This document shows positions 1 to 8,874 of a stretch of 64,000 nucleotides of DNA, piece after piece. Both the position numbers and the translations under genes were made by a program. Each line of letters starts with the position of its first letter. The first letter of the stretch is position 1. The notes under the pieces are model-generated. The model did no database searches. It was not told the origin of the DNA and worked only from the letters and a program-made list of their open reading frames with translations. This DNA is from Clostridiales bacterium (GTDB taxonomy: Bacteria > Bacillota > Clostridia > Lachnospirales > WQUN01), in assembly GCA_031287685.1 (NCBI GenBank), contig JAITSQ010000001.1, positions 1-64,000 of the forward strand. Direction: 5' to 3'.

Positions 1-789
1 GTCGGCAAAATAGAAGTGAAACTTATGCCCGAAAGCGAGTGGATTATTGTTCCAAACGCCTTTCCAGCAATAATCACCGCCGAGCAATTTCAAAAGGTTC
101 GGGCGATGGTGAGCGCAAAAGTAAAATATGCTCATTCCGGCAAGGTGAGCGAACTGCTGTTCACGCGAAAGATAAAATGCGGTAACTGCGGTCACGCGCT
201 GTATCCGAGCCGCTATAAAAATCAGGTGCGATATTATTGCTCCACGCAAAGAGAAGTGGAGCAGGAGAACTGTCTGCACGGCTATGTTCACGAAGCCGAC
301 CTCAAAGCCGCCGTTATTGCCGCGCTTCGGCAGCAGATAATGCTTGCCGAACAGGTGAAAACTCTCCGCAAATCGAAATCGTCTGCGCAGACCGTCACAG
401 GTCTGAACGGTGAAATTCAAAACTTGCGGCGGCTGATTGACAAATCCAAGACGGCTAAAATGACGCTGTGGGAAAATTATCATTCCGGCGAAATGACGAA
501 AGAAGCGTTTCAGCAAGAAAGCGATAAATTGACTGAACAGTCGGTAGCGTATGAAGCCAAAATCTCAGAAATGGAAGCTGCGCGAAAAAAGCTCGAAGTG
601 CAAACAGGAGAGACTGACACGTTCGTTGAACGGCATATGGAGTTCGCCGGGATAACGGAACTGACGCGCGAAGTCATCGACATATTCGTGAAAGAGGTTA
701 GGGTTTATGCCGCCGACAGAATTGAGATTGTTATGAATTTCGCGGACGAATACAAAAGAGTAGCGGAGCAACTGGGCGTGGGCGTTTAG
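1..789 (+). CDS. Large serine recombinase, C-terminal part (runs off the left edge)
   Basis: The reading frame is open from base 1, so the N-terminal catalytic domain lies outside the window. What remains matches the C-terminal half of large serine recombinases, which integrate and excise mobile elements. The visible order is the end of the recombinase domain, a zinc ribbon (CGNCG, then a YYC pattern, about residues 55-80 of the visible part), a long charged coiled coil (about 115-200), and a C-terminal segment ending in EYKRVAEQLG. A GTG at 16 is only an internal codon. A second recombinase follows 62 bp downstream on the same strand, an arrangement typical of clostridial transposons and conjugative elements with tandem serine recombinases. 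Family assignment is confident; activity cannot be judged. Confidence 0.85.
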   Translation, partial: VGKIEVKLMPESEWIIVPNAFPAIITAEQFQKVRAMVSAKVKYAHSGKVSELLFTRKIKCGNCGHALYPSRYKNQVRYYCSTQREVEQENCLHGYVHEADLKAAVIAALRQQIMLAEQVKTLRKSKSSAQTVTGLNGEIQNLRRLIDKSKTAKMTLWENYHSGEMTKEAFQQESDKLTEQSVAYEAKISEMEAARKKLEVQTGETDTFVERHMEFAGITELTREVIDIFVKEVRVYAADRIEIVMNFADEYKRVAEQLGVGV

Positions 790-851
790 CCCCGCCTTTT
801 TGTTCGGGCAAAAATATTTTGAAATTTTCGTGATTTTTTTGCGGTCACTAC

Positions 852-2480
852 TTGACACGAGCAGACGACGGATTTTCCGGTACAAGCGTAAACAAGCGCG
901 ACGACTTTCTAAGAATGATTCGCGACGCTTCGCAAGACCGTTTCGACCTCATAATAACGAAGGAAATCGCCCGTTTTTCGCGCTCCACGCTTGATTCCAT
1001 AAAATACACGCAGGAGCTTCTTGGATACGGCGTGGGCGTGTTTTTCCAGGCGGACAACATAAACACGCTTTATTCGGACGCGGAGCTTCGGCTGACCATA
1101 ATGTCGTCGCTCGCGCAGGACGAGGTGCGCCGCCTTTCGGAGCGCGTAAAATTCGGGATGAAACGCGCCTACGAGAGCGGGCGCGTTCTCGGGCGCGACA
1201 ACATCTACGGCTACGACAAGCACAAGGGGCGGCTCGCCATAAACGACAAGGAAGCCGCCTTCGTGCGCGAGCTTTTCAGCCTTTACGCCGACGGGCAATA
1301 CGGATTCCGAACAATAGCGCGGCTTCTGACCGAAAAAGGCTACAGGAGCCAAGCGGGAAAGGAAATCAACCCCGCCAGTTTGAAAGGAGTTTTGACGAAT
1401 CCCAAATATAAGGGCTATTATCGAGGGCGGCTGACCGAGAGCCGCGACTACCGAAGCAAGAAAAATATGAAAATCGCGGCGGAGGAGCAGATTTTACATA
1501 AGGACGAAAATGTCCCGCCGATAGTGACCGAGGAGTTGTGGGACAGGGCGAACGCCATTATAACGCAGCGTTCCGCGAAATTCAAGAAAAAAGAGGGCGG
1601 GACGCAAACCCGCTTCCCTTACAGCGGGAAAATAATGTGCGAAGCCCACGGGACCTATTATTACAGAAAAATGTGGACAGACCGAAAGGTACCCGCCGAA
1701 AGCTGGTGCTGCCGCGAATATTTAGCAAAAGGACGCAAGGGCTGCCTGTCCCCGCACATATACACGCGGGAGCTTGACGCGATACTGGAATACATTGGAA
1801 ACGACTTGCTTGCGGATAAAGAAAAATACGCGAGAAGCATCGACGGCTTAATCGAGCTGTACAAGCGTTCCGAAACCGCGAACGCCGACTATATTTCAGA
1901 GAAAGCCAAGATTTCAAAGGAAATCGCCAAAACTAAGACAAAACAGGACAAGATACTTGAACTTCACATAGACGGCGATATGGATAAAAATACCTATCTT
2001 GAAATGAACGCGCGGTTCCGGCAGAATATCGAACGCCTGACCGCGAAGCTTCAAGCCGCCGAAGCCGACCGCGAAGCCGCGAGTAATTCCGAAGCGGTTC
2101 TGCGGCAAGCAAAGGATTTTTTAGGCAAGCTGCCCGAAAGCGGAGATTGCGCCCTTGACGTGGCGCGGTCTTTGCTCCATAAAGTCGTGGTTTGCGAGGG
2201 AAGCTCGAAAAACTTGGTTAAACTGCGGATAATGATGAAGTACGGGAAAATTTTGCCCGCAAGCGTCGCGAGAAACTTCATTTTGTATAGTGAAACAGAA
2301 ATCTACGCGAACGAGGGGAACGGAATCCCCGCTGACCATACCGACGCAAACGGGGTTGTGCATATATATAATGCGAAACGGATTCGGCTTCAAGTTCGAT
2401 TGCTTGACAAGGAGTATCGCAGTCTCGGCGGCGGTAAATATTCTTTATCGAAAGTAAAGCAGATAGTGGACGAACAATAA
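852..2480 (+). pseudogene. Large serine recombinase lacking its catalytic N-terminus
   Basis: The 542-residue frame from TTG 852 begins at DDGFSGTS and FDLIITKEIARFSRS, which in this family lie some 60 residues after the start. The N-terminal strand and helix with the catalytic serine are missing. An in-frame TGA at 831-833 closes the frame upstream, and the 62 bp before it do not encode them. The rest looks complete: recombinase domain, zinc-ribbon-like cluster (one Cys, then CC, then C, about residues 262-300), coiled coil (about 345-400) and tail. It is therefore a 5'-truncated gene, most likely unable to recombine DNA by itself. The truncation may have arisen by deletion or by recombination joining two ends. 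A separately encoded N-terminus is conceivable but none is visible. Confidence 0.75.
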
Positions 2481-2537
2481 GGGAACGGATACAACACGGA
2501 GGTATACCGTCACACCGTTGGCGGTCTTGCGGCGGTC

Positions 2538-2924
2538 TTACAAAAACCACACCCACCGATTATCAACGCGCTTGGTTTTAACGTCTATCGCCGCCCGCGC
2601 CCGTTCAAGCGTCCTCTTGGAAATTCCCGCTTCGTCGGCTAACGCTATCGCTTCACTCGCGAGAGCTTCTCCTTCGGACAGCAAATCCGTGAGAAAATCG
2701 GCGGCTTCGTCAACCTTGCTCTTGTCCTCTTTCGCCCTTGACGCGCTAAAATTCAGCATATCTTCGGGCGTCGCGTCGCTCTCGCCGAGCCATTGAAAGC
2801 CGTCCGCTTTATTGAGCCGGAACATTTGCGACACACCTAACTCCGTAAAATTACTCTTGCCGTGAGCGACCAAACGAACGTCGCGGTCATAACCCTCCGC
2901 TCGGCCTAAGAATATGACACTCGG
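2538..2924 (-). pseudogene. C-terminal remnant of a RepA-like AAA ATPase
   Basis: On the minus strand the frame reads SVIFLGRAEGYDRDVRLV and then VAHGKSNF, ending ...RVDNRWVWFL. This is the end of the RecA-fold core plus the C-terminal winged-helix region (GISKRTLERA) of the RepA/KaiC-like ATPases found in phages, plasmids and integrative elements. The homology starts exactly where the left inverted end of the RIT element begins (2925), and a TAA lies in frame just inside the repeat. The gene was therefore cut by that insertion. The N-terminal half is not found beyond the other end of the element at 6562, so a further deletion or rearrangement is likely. Assignment rests on family pattern memory. 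Confidence 0.6.
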
Positions 2925-3013
2925 AACCGATTATGTGACGAAGTGCAGAATTCGAGTTAATGCCGCGTAAACCCAATAAAACAGAGCAACTTCAAGGGAA
3001 GTTGCTCACATAA
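2925..3013. repeat. Left terminal inverted repeat of the RIT element
   Basis: These 89 bp match the reverse complement of 6473-6561 at 87 positions; the differences sit at about 2945 and 2951. The inner part contains its own palindrome at 2984-3007, with 10-bp arms (GAGCAACTTC/GAAGTTGCTC) and a 4-base loop. Such palindromes are plausible binding sites for the tyrosine recombinases. Confidence 0.93.
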
Positions 3014-3037
3014 TTATTACCGTAAAATCGTCCGGGC

Positions 3038-4072
3038 TTACTTTCTCGCCCTGTTAATAAAGTCGGGCAAAGCGCATGGGTTGGTTTTTGCTTTTGGCGC
3101 GGCGGCGGTCAATTTAGGGATTTTGCGTTCGGTCAACGCTTTGTTGACGGCGTTTTGACCTACGCGGGCGTAAATCTCCGTTGAACTGACTGATTTATGA
3201 CCGAGGTAGTTGCGAATATATATGAGATTTACGCCCGCTTCTACCATATGAACCGCTTTGCTGTGCCGAAAACTGTGGGGCGAGTAGCTCTTCTCCAGAA
3301 ACAGTTTGGGGTGCGCTTCTTTCGCCATATTGACGTACTTTGCCACGATGCTCCGTATGCAGGCGGTCGTCATATGCTCGTTTGTTTGGCTTGAAAACAA
3401 AGGTAACGGCTTGCTCTCGGCGCCGTTAAGCCACTGCTGTTTCAGATGGTAACGCAGTAAGTCTGATACGTCGTCTGAAATGGCTATTTCTCGAACTTTA
3501 CCCTTTTTACCGCGTAATTTTACCTTTGTGGGTTTACCGAAACGAATGTTGCCGACACACAAATCGCAGATTTCTTGCGCTCGCGCGCCCGCTTCATATA
3601 AAAGAGACAGCAAAACAAGGTCGCGGTCTCCGAGATATTTGTCAGGGTCTGGAAGCGCCAGCAAAATACCCATTTCTTCTGTCGTGAAGTACGGAAACTC
3701 GGTTCGATTTAAGTCGGGCAGCTCAGCGGTGTCCGCGTTTGTATACGCGCTCACAGCCCTCATCTCACGCCGCGACGCGTATTTAAGGAACGACGATATG
3801 GCCGCCATGCGGTTGCGTATCGACGCGGCGCTGTACCCGCGCTCGTTTTTCATCCACAGCAAAAACTCGTCGAAAAGGGCGGGAGTAAGCTGCGCGTAGG
3901 TCACGCGGTCGTGCTGCAGCCCTTTGCTCTCGTATAAAAATTGGAAAAATATGGCGAAGGAGTCGGCGTAAGACGCGACGGTTTTTTCCTTTACCTGTCT
4001 GATTTCGGGCAGAAAGGTATCGAAATAGTTTCCAAGTTGACGTAAAAACAATAAGTCTTTTTTATTTTTCAC
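3038..4072 (-). CDS. ritC: Tyrosine recombinase RitC (third gene of the RIT trio)
   Basis: This 344-residue protein is full length, with an N-terminal SAM-like core-binding domain (about 10-105) and a C-terminal catalytic domain. The expected catalytic residues are all visible: R164 (AGARAQE), K190 (LRGKKGK), H266 and R269 (HSFRHS), H292 (LGHKS) and the nucleophile Y301 (TEIYARV). It starts at GTG 4072 and overlaps the end of ritB by 11 bp, suggesting translational coupling in the original trio operon. It is the only undamaged recombinase of the element. Family known function is DNA strand cleavage and rejoining at the element ends; whether it acts alone is unknown. Confidence 0.9.
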   Translation of the reverse strand: MKNKKDLLFLRQLGNYFDTFLPEIRQVKEKTVASYADSFAIFFQFLYESKGLQHDRVTYAQLTPALFDEFLLWMKNERGYSAASIRNRMAAISSFLKYASRREMRAVSAYTNADTAELPDLNRTEFPYFTTEEMGILLALPDPDKYLGDRDLVLLSLLYEAGARAQEICDLCVGNIRFGKPTKVKLRGKKGKVREIAISDDVSDLLRYHLKQQWLNGAESKPLPLFSSQTNEHMTTACIRSIVAKYVNMAKEAHPKLFLEKSYSPHSFRHSKAVHMVEAGVNLIYIRNYLGHKSVSSTEIYARVGQNAVNKALTERKIPKLTAAAPKAKTNPCALPDFINRARK

Positions 4073-5072
4073 GCGGCACCCCCGGGAACAAGCTCTTTGA
4101 ATAGGCGGCGGTTAAAGCGAGAATATCCTCCGAGCTTTCGGCGGTCATATGAATATATTTTTCCGTGCCTTTCAGTTTCTCGTGCCCCATATATATTGAC
4201 AAGAGCGGCGTAACACGGCTGTCGTCAACGTCCTTGATGTCTTGCTTGCGGAACGAATTAATCGCGAACGTGTGGCGCAGGCAATACAAACAAATATTGC
4301 GCTCACCGTCTAATACCTTCAAAAGGTCTATCCCGGCTTCTTCGAGAATTACGCGGAAATTTTTCTGCGCCCAAGACGGCGAGCAGCTGGCGCGGAGACT
4401 GCGCCCTTTTTTATCGTTGCCCACAGACAGATACGAATCGGCTTGGCCGTCCTTAAACATGGAATCACTATACGCTCTGAGAATGTCCGTGAGCGTTTCG
4501 TCTATCGGAATAAGCCTGTCTTTGTTGCCTTTGGCGCGGTTAATAAAGAGCGTGCCGTTCGCGAAATCCACGTCGGACAGGCGCAGCGCCAGAGCTTCGC
4601 CTAACCTTAATCAGCAGCCGTACATTATCCTTAAAAACATCGGAAACTGTATGCGCGTTAATTGGTCGCGCCAACATTGAAAGCTGTCGGCGGCGCGAAA
4701 AATATCTTCAAGCTCTTGTTCCGTGAAAATATAGGGCACGTAGCGTTGACTGACGATAGGTGCTTCCGCGATAAACGCCGGAACGCCCAGTGAATTCAAA
4801 TACTTCGCGAACGCGTTGTAATACGCGATGTAATTGGCAATCGACTTGGCGCTTAGGTGCCCGAAGCTGACCGACGCTCATTTATCCGCAATATCAGGCG
4901 TTATTTCTTTTGCGGTCGCGCCAATGGCCGTCAAATGTTTATCCAAGCTCGACAAAACAAGGACGCTCGTTTCGTCTTTAATACCTTGACTTCTGCGCAG
5001 TTTCACAAAATCGGACATCTCTCCGCTCAAAACGCTTGAATAATCATCAGAACGCGTTCGGCGAAGCGGCAA
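4062..5072 (-). pseudogene. ritB: Tyrosine recombinase RitB with two nonsense codons
   Basis: One minus-strand frame runs to the stop at 4062 and encodes a whole RitB-type recombinase, but it is broken by TGA at 4878-4880 (after ITPDIADK) and at 4611-4613 (after FLRIMYGC). Flanking residues align well without any frame change. The second stop falls where related integrases have a conserved glycine before LRLGE; the first is where tryptophan would fit. Point mutation to TGA is the simplest reading. The catalytic region is preserved (LYCLRHTFA, MGHEKLKG, TEKYIHM). The start is uncertain: the frame is continuous with the end of ritA, and TTG 5072 is only a guess. Confidence 0.75.
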
Positions 5073-6401
5073 ACCCTCTGCAATCAAACCATTGAATTTT
5101 CCGGCAGGCGGCAAAACGGGGAGTGCGTTGACCCTAAGCCTATCAATATCCGCTTTAACGTATGCCTTTGTGGATTGAATGTTGCGCTGGCCCAACACTT
5201 TTTGTATCGTGGCGTAATCGTTGTCCTCGTCAAGCAAAGCCGTCCCAAGGCTTGCGCGAAGCGCGTGGGAACCGATTCGGCGTTTGCCTGATTCAACGCC
5301 GGAACGGCCGAAAGCGATTCTCGCTGTTTGCGCCACGGTTTGAGCGAAAATTGCGCCATGGCCGTCGAAGTTAATAAAAATATGGCTATCGTCTGAAGCG
5401 GGTCTGCCTTTAGCGACATAATCGTCAATAGCCGATTTCACTTCGTCAAGCAGCGGCAATTTAATCGGCACGTTCGTTTTTTCCTGAACAAGTTTAATCA
5501 TAGACGTTCTGTCGCACAAGCAATCGAACGTAAGCCCCGCAATATCGGAAGCCCGCAAACCCAATCTTGCCGCCGTGAGAATAATGGCGTAGTCACGCTT
5601 CCCTGTGGTCGTTGCGCGATCCGCGGTCTATGGAAGCAAGCAGCCGCTCAACCTCGACCGGAGTATAGACTGACGGTATGGTTTTGTGGCCTGATACTAA
5701 TCTCAGATTAAAAAGGAGACAAACGAGCGCAGCCGAACGCCAGAGGGCGTGAGGCGTTTTAAGCGAAGTTTGACGACTATTTTAATCGGGGTTAGTATGA
5801 CACGCTTGGCATGAAAATACGGAGATTTGTTTCCGTCAATCCGTATTTATGCGCGTATTCCAAAAACGCTCCGACCAATCGGCTGAAATTGCCTTTATCG
5901 CCGAACGCCTCGAACGCCTCGTAGACGTCTTTTGCTGATAAACCTTTCATATCGGTTGTCCTCGTTGTTCTAAAAACCTCAAAAATCGGGCTACTGTATG
6001 AACGCGGTTTCGTATATCGCGCGCGGTTTTGTCTGTTTTGTGAATATACTCCTCGTAATCCGTAACGGCAGCATCATAGCACGATTGAGCGTATTTGTCT
6101 GGCGTCTTACGCAAAGGCGTCCACTCAATTTGCAACAACGCGCGGTTTTGAGATGCCTAATATGGCGGCAATAATTCTGCAATGTCTCTTTCGCCATCGG
6201 CGGTTGTCGCAAACGATGCGTATCCAAGAAACGCTCGCCAACGCTTTCGTCATAAACGTCAATCCCTGCCGCGTCACAGAACCGCTGCAACGCGGAAAAG
6301 GACTTCTGAAAGCTCTTTAATGACGACGGGCTATATCCGCGTCCGGTTAAGCCTGCCATCGTTTCCGGTATTAACTCAGGCAAACCTTTTGTGGTACTCA
6401 C
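5073..6401 (-). pseudogene. ritA: Tyrosine recombinase RitA, frameshifted and interrupted by a miniature element
   Basis: Pieces of one integrase lie in different frames. GTG 6401 has a GGAAGGAG site upstream and opens the N-terminal domain (GLPELIPETM...). The frame changes near 6145 (before ALLQIEWTPL), near 5947 (FLEQRGQ then MKGLSAKDV) and again near 5600-5625 (before KRDYAIILTAARLG). A 103-bp insertion sits at 5695-5797. The catalytic end carries HALRASLGT, VLGQRN and TKAYVKAD. The fragments together match the expected size and domain order of RitA, so this is a decayed gene; sequencing error could explain one shift but not all of them plus the insertion. Confidence 0.75.
5695..5797. mobile_element. 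103-bp miniature inverted-repeat element inside ritA
   Basis: The segment begins TACTAATCTCAGATTAAAAA and ends TTTTAATCGGGGTTAGTA, giving imperfect inverted ends (TACTAA/TTAGTA plus GATTAAAA). It is flanked by direct TGA trinucleotides (5692-5694 and 5798-5800), consistent with a 3-bp target duplication. Removing the element and one TGA rejoins ritA in frame as ...MPSVS-GHKTIPSV. It has no coding capacity, so it must have been mobilised by an enzyme encoded elsewhere. Confidence 0.75.
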
Positions 6402-6472
6402 GGCGCACACTCCTTCCTTTGTGAATAAATATAACCTGCAAATATGAAGTTAGTATGAAATTTACATTAAAT

Positions 6473-6561
6473 TTATGTGAGCAACTTCCCTTGAAGTTGC
6501 TCTGTTTTATTGGGTTTACGCGGCATTAACTCGAGTTCTGTACTTCGTCACATAATCGGTT
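6473..6561. repeat. Right terminal inverted repeat of the RIT element
   Basis: Inverted copy of 2925-3013 (87 of 89 positions identical), including the inner palindrome GAGCAACTTC/GAAGTTGCTC. It lies 72 bp upstream of the ritA start, so it probably also holds or adjoins the promoter of the recombinase trio. Confidence 0.93.
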
Positions 6562-6646
6562 TTATCTGACTTATCATATAATACCGCGTTAATCAATCCC
6601 CGCGCGGCGGCCTTTGGGTTTAATCGTAAGGCGGCGTTTCGATAAA

Positions 6647-7963
6647 TTACCGCTTGTCCTTCAGCCGGACATAGACCGCGTTCGCGTGGGCTTGCAGGCC
6701 CTCCTCCTCGGCGAAACGCGCGCAGTCGGCGGCTATTTCGGCGAAAGCGGCCCGGTTGAAGCAGAGCACGCTGCTTTTTTTGACAAAATCGTCCGCTGAA
6801 AGCGGCGAGAAAAACCGCGCCGTGCCGCCTGTGGGCAAGACGTGGTTCGGCCCGGCCATATAGTCGCCGAGCGGCTCCGGCGTAAAATGGCCAAGGAAAA
6901 TCGCGCCGGCGTTTTTGATTGCCGGCAGGAGGTCAAACGGCTCTTCGACGCAAAGCTCAAGATGCTCGGGCGCGGCCAGGTTCGCCAGTTCAGCCGCTTG
7001 CGAGAGGTCTTCCGTTATGACGATAGCGCCGCGGTTTTTAAGCGCGGTTTGGGCTATCGCCCGCCGAGGCAGCTTTTTAAGCTGCGAGGACAGGGCTTCC
7101 CTCACGGACTCCGCGAGCTTTTTCGACGGGGTGATCAGCACGCTTCCGGCCATTTCGTCGTGCTCCGCCTGGGAGAGCATATCGGCGGCGGCAAATTTCG
7201 CCTTGGCGGAAGAATCGGCTATTATGAGGATTTCGCTTGGCCCCGCCACGGAATCTATGTCAACCGCGCCGTAAACGAGGCGTTTCGCTGTGGCGACGTA
7301 AATATTGCCGGGGCCGACGATTTTATCAACGCGCGGAATGGACTTCGTGCCATAAGCCATAGCGGCCACGGCCTGCGCCCCGCCGGCCTTATAAACCGCC
7401 GAAACTCCGCATAAATCGGCGGCGGCCAGCACCTTCGGGTCAACGCGCCCGTCCGGCGCGGGCGGCGTGCAGATTATGATTTCAGGTACGCCCGCGCACA
7501 CGGCGGGGATTACGTTCATAACGACGGACGACGGGTAAAGCGCCTTTCCGCCGGGGACATACGCGCCCACGCGCTCAAGCGGGCGGACAATACGCCCCAT
7601 CAGCTCCCCGCCGGGGAACGGCTCAAACCAACCTTCCGCCTTGTGCCGGTTATGAAAATCCCGCACGCGCTCTATGCTTCTGTTCAAAATTCGGATAAAC
7701 TCCGGATTGGCGGATTTCCGCGCTTCTTTTATTTCTTTTTGCGTGACTTTAACGGTTTTTTCATCGACGACGGCCCGGTCAAACTTTTCGGTGTAGCTGA
7801 AAAGGGCTTCGTCGCCGCGCTCCCGCACCTCGCGTATTATGGCGAGGGCGGCCTCCGCCGCTTCGGTTTGCTCCTCGAAGGAGCGGGCTATAAGCCGCTC
7901 GAAGGCTTTTAGGCCGGATTTGGAGGAACCGTCGATGATTTGGATATCAAAGTTCAGGCTCAT
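6647..7963 (-). CDS. hisD: Histidinol dehydrogenase
   Basis: HisD catalyses the last two steps of histidine synthesis, oxidising L-histidinol to L-histidine with two NAD+. The 438-residue length is normal. Hallmarks seen are VGAYVPGGKALYPS, the GAQAVAAMAYGT stretch, KIVGPGN, the zinc-binding SQAEHDE segment (Gln and His ligands), APEHLEL, and the C-terminal GDYMAGPNHVLPTGG signature. ATG 7963 follows an AAAGGA ribosome site. It is the third of a minus-strand hisZ-hisG-hisD series, 115 bp after hisG. The gap shows no clear site. The gene ends 85 bp from a RIT element, marking the border between core genome and the mobile island. Confidence 0.97.
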   Translation of the reverse strand: MSLNFDIQIIDGSSKSGLKAFERLIARSFEEQTEAAEAALAIIREVRERGDEALFSYTEKFDRAVVDEKTVKVTQKEIKEARKSANPEFIRILNRSIERVRDFHNRHKAEGWFEPFPGGELMGRIVRPLERVGAYVPGGKALYPSSVVMNVIPAVCAGVPEIIICTPPAPDGRVDPKVLAAADLCGVSAVYKAGGAQAVAAMAYGTKSIPRVDKIVGPGNIYVATAKRLVYGAVDIDSVAGPSEILIIADSSAKAKFAAADMLSQAEHDEMAGSVLITPSKKLAESVREALSSQLKKLPRRAIAQTALKNRGAIVITEDLSQAAELANLAAPEHLELCVEEPFDLLPAIKNAGAIFLGHFTPEPLGDYMAGPNHVLPTGGTARFFSPLSADDFVKKSSVLCFNRAAFAEIAADCARFAEEEGLQAHANAVYVRLKDKR

Positions 7964-8078
7964 TGCGTCAAGTCCTTTCTAAATTTAAACCGGCGGGCCG
8001 GACGCGCGCGCCGCTTTCACGGCGTTCTCGCGGGGCCTTCGGCGGGTATTACAGCCCCGGGGTTATTTACGCGGCCAG

Positions 8079-8732
8079 TCACCACTCCGTTTCGCCGACA
8101 AGCGGCGCGAGCTTCGCGGTTAAATCCGCCACGCGCTTCCGCTTGACCTTGACGCTGGCGGAGTTGACCACCATCCGCGCCGACAAGCCCATTATCTCCT
8201 CAAGCACGGCCAAGCCGTTCTCCCGCAAGGTCGCGCCGGTCTCCACAATATCCACTATAAAATCCGCCAGGCCCACGATAGGCGCAAGCTCCACAGAGCC
8301 GTTCAGCTTGATTATCTCCACTTTCTGGCCGCTTCCCGCGAAATGCGCCTTGGCTATGGCGGGATATTTTGTGGCGATTTTGAGCCCGTCGCCGTGCTTG
8401 AGCTTCGCTCGGGATTCGGGCGTGTCGAAACCGGCGACCATCATTTTGCAGAAACCGAAGCCCAGGTCCAGCACCTCGCATAAATGGCGGGACTCCTCCA
8501 GCAGGGTGTCCTTGCCGGCGAAGCCTATGTCCGCCGCTCCCCGCTCCACATATACGGGCACGTCCGTCGCTTTGGCCAGGAAAAACCGATATTTGTGCTC
8601 CTCGTTTACGAAAATGAGCTTGCGCGTGGTTTTGTCGAGCGCCTCCGGGCAGGAAACGCCCGCGCGCTCAAGCAGTTTCAGCGCCTCCCGCGCAAGGCGG
8701 CCCTTGGCTAAGGCAAAAGTTAGGTATTCCAC
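8079..8732 (-). CDS. hisG: ATP phosphoribosyltransferase, short catalytic subunit
   Basis: HisG condenses ATP and PRPP in the first, committed step of histidine synthesis. The 217 residues correspond to the short form, which lacks the C-terminal histidine-sensing domain and works as a hetero-octamer with HisZ, encoded just upstream. Visible features are LTFALAKGRL at the start, the GAADIGFAGKDTL loop and the PRPP-binding segment IVDIVETGATLRENGL. GTG 8732 is preceded by an ideal AAGGAGG. The 142-bp space before it, after hisZ, holds an imperfect GC-rich inverted repeat (about 8825-8865) but no convincing terminator. Confidence 0.96.
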   Translation of the reverse strand: MEYLTFALAKGRLAREALKLLERAGVSCPEALDKTTRKLIFVNEEHKYRFFLAKATDVPVYVERGAADIGFAGKDTLLEESRHLCEVLDLGFGFCKMMVAGFDTPESRAKLKHGDGLKIATKYPAIAKAHFAGSGQKVEIIKLNGSVELAPIVGLADFIVDIVETGATLRENGLAVLEEIMGLSARMVVNSASVKVKRKRVADLTAKLAPLVGETEW

Positions 8733-8874
8733 GGCTGCACCTCCTTAAAAATTTCGCGCGGGCGGGCTTAAGGTAATTTTCAATAATCAAGCCCTACGCG
8801 CGTCCCGGCCGCCGAGCGCGGCGGAAAGCGAAGGTATAATCAGCTTCCGCTTCGGCGGCATCGCGCGCTTAAAT

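Larger units (their letters stand above)
2925..6561 (-). mobile_element. Recombinase-in-trio (RIT) element, largely decayed
   Basis: A 3.6-kb unit is bounded by 89-bp inverted repeats (2925-3013 and 6473-6561) that differ at two positions. Inside are three consecutive minus-strand tyrosine recombinase genes in the order A, B, C, which is the defining layout of RIT elements. ritC is intact; ritB has two in-frame TGA codons; ritA has apparent frameshifts and a 103-bp insertion. The element interrupts a RepA-like ATPase gene on the left and lies 85 bp from the end of hisD on the right. No convincing target duplication was seen next to the repeats. It is probably immobile now unless complemented. 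Confidence 0.85.

Noticed and set aside
4611-4880. TGA recoding (as Trp or Gly) to explain ritB
   Set aside because: The two TGAs would need different amino acids, and many intact genes in the window end with TGA, so a standard code with nonsense mutations is simpler.
6842-7414. Long plus-strand open frames opposite hisD, and similar ones opposite other genes
   Set aside because: They lie antisense to well-identified genes, lack ribosome sites and recognisable domains, and follow from G+C-rich third positions.
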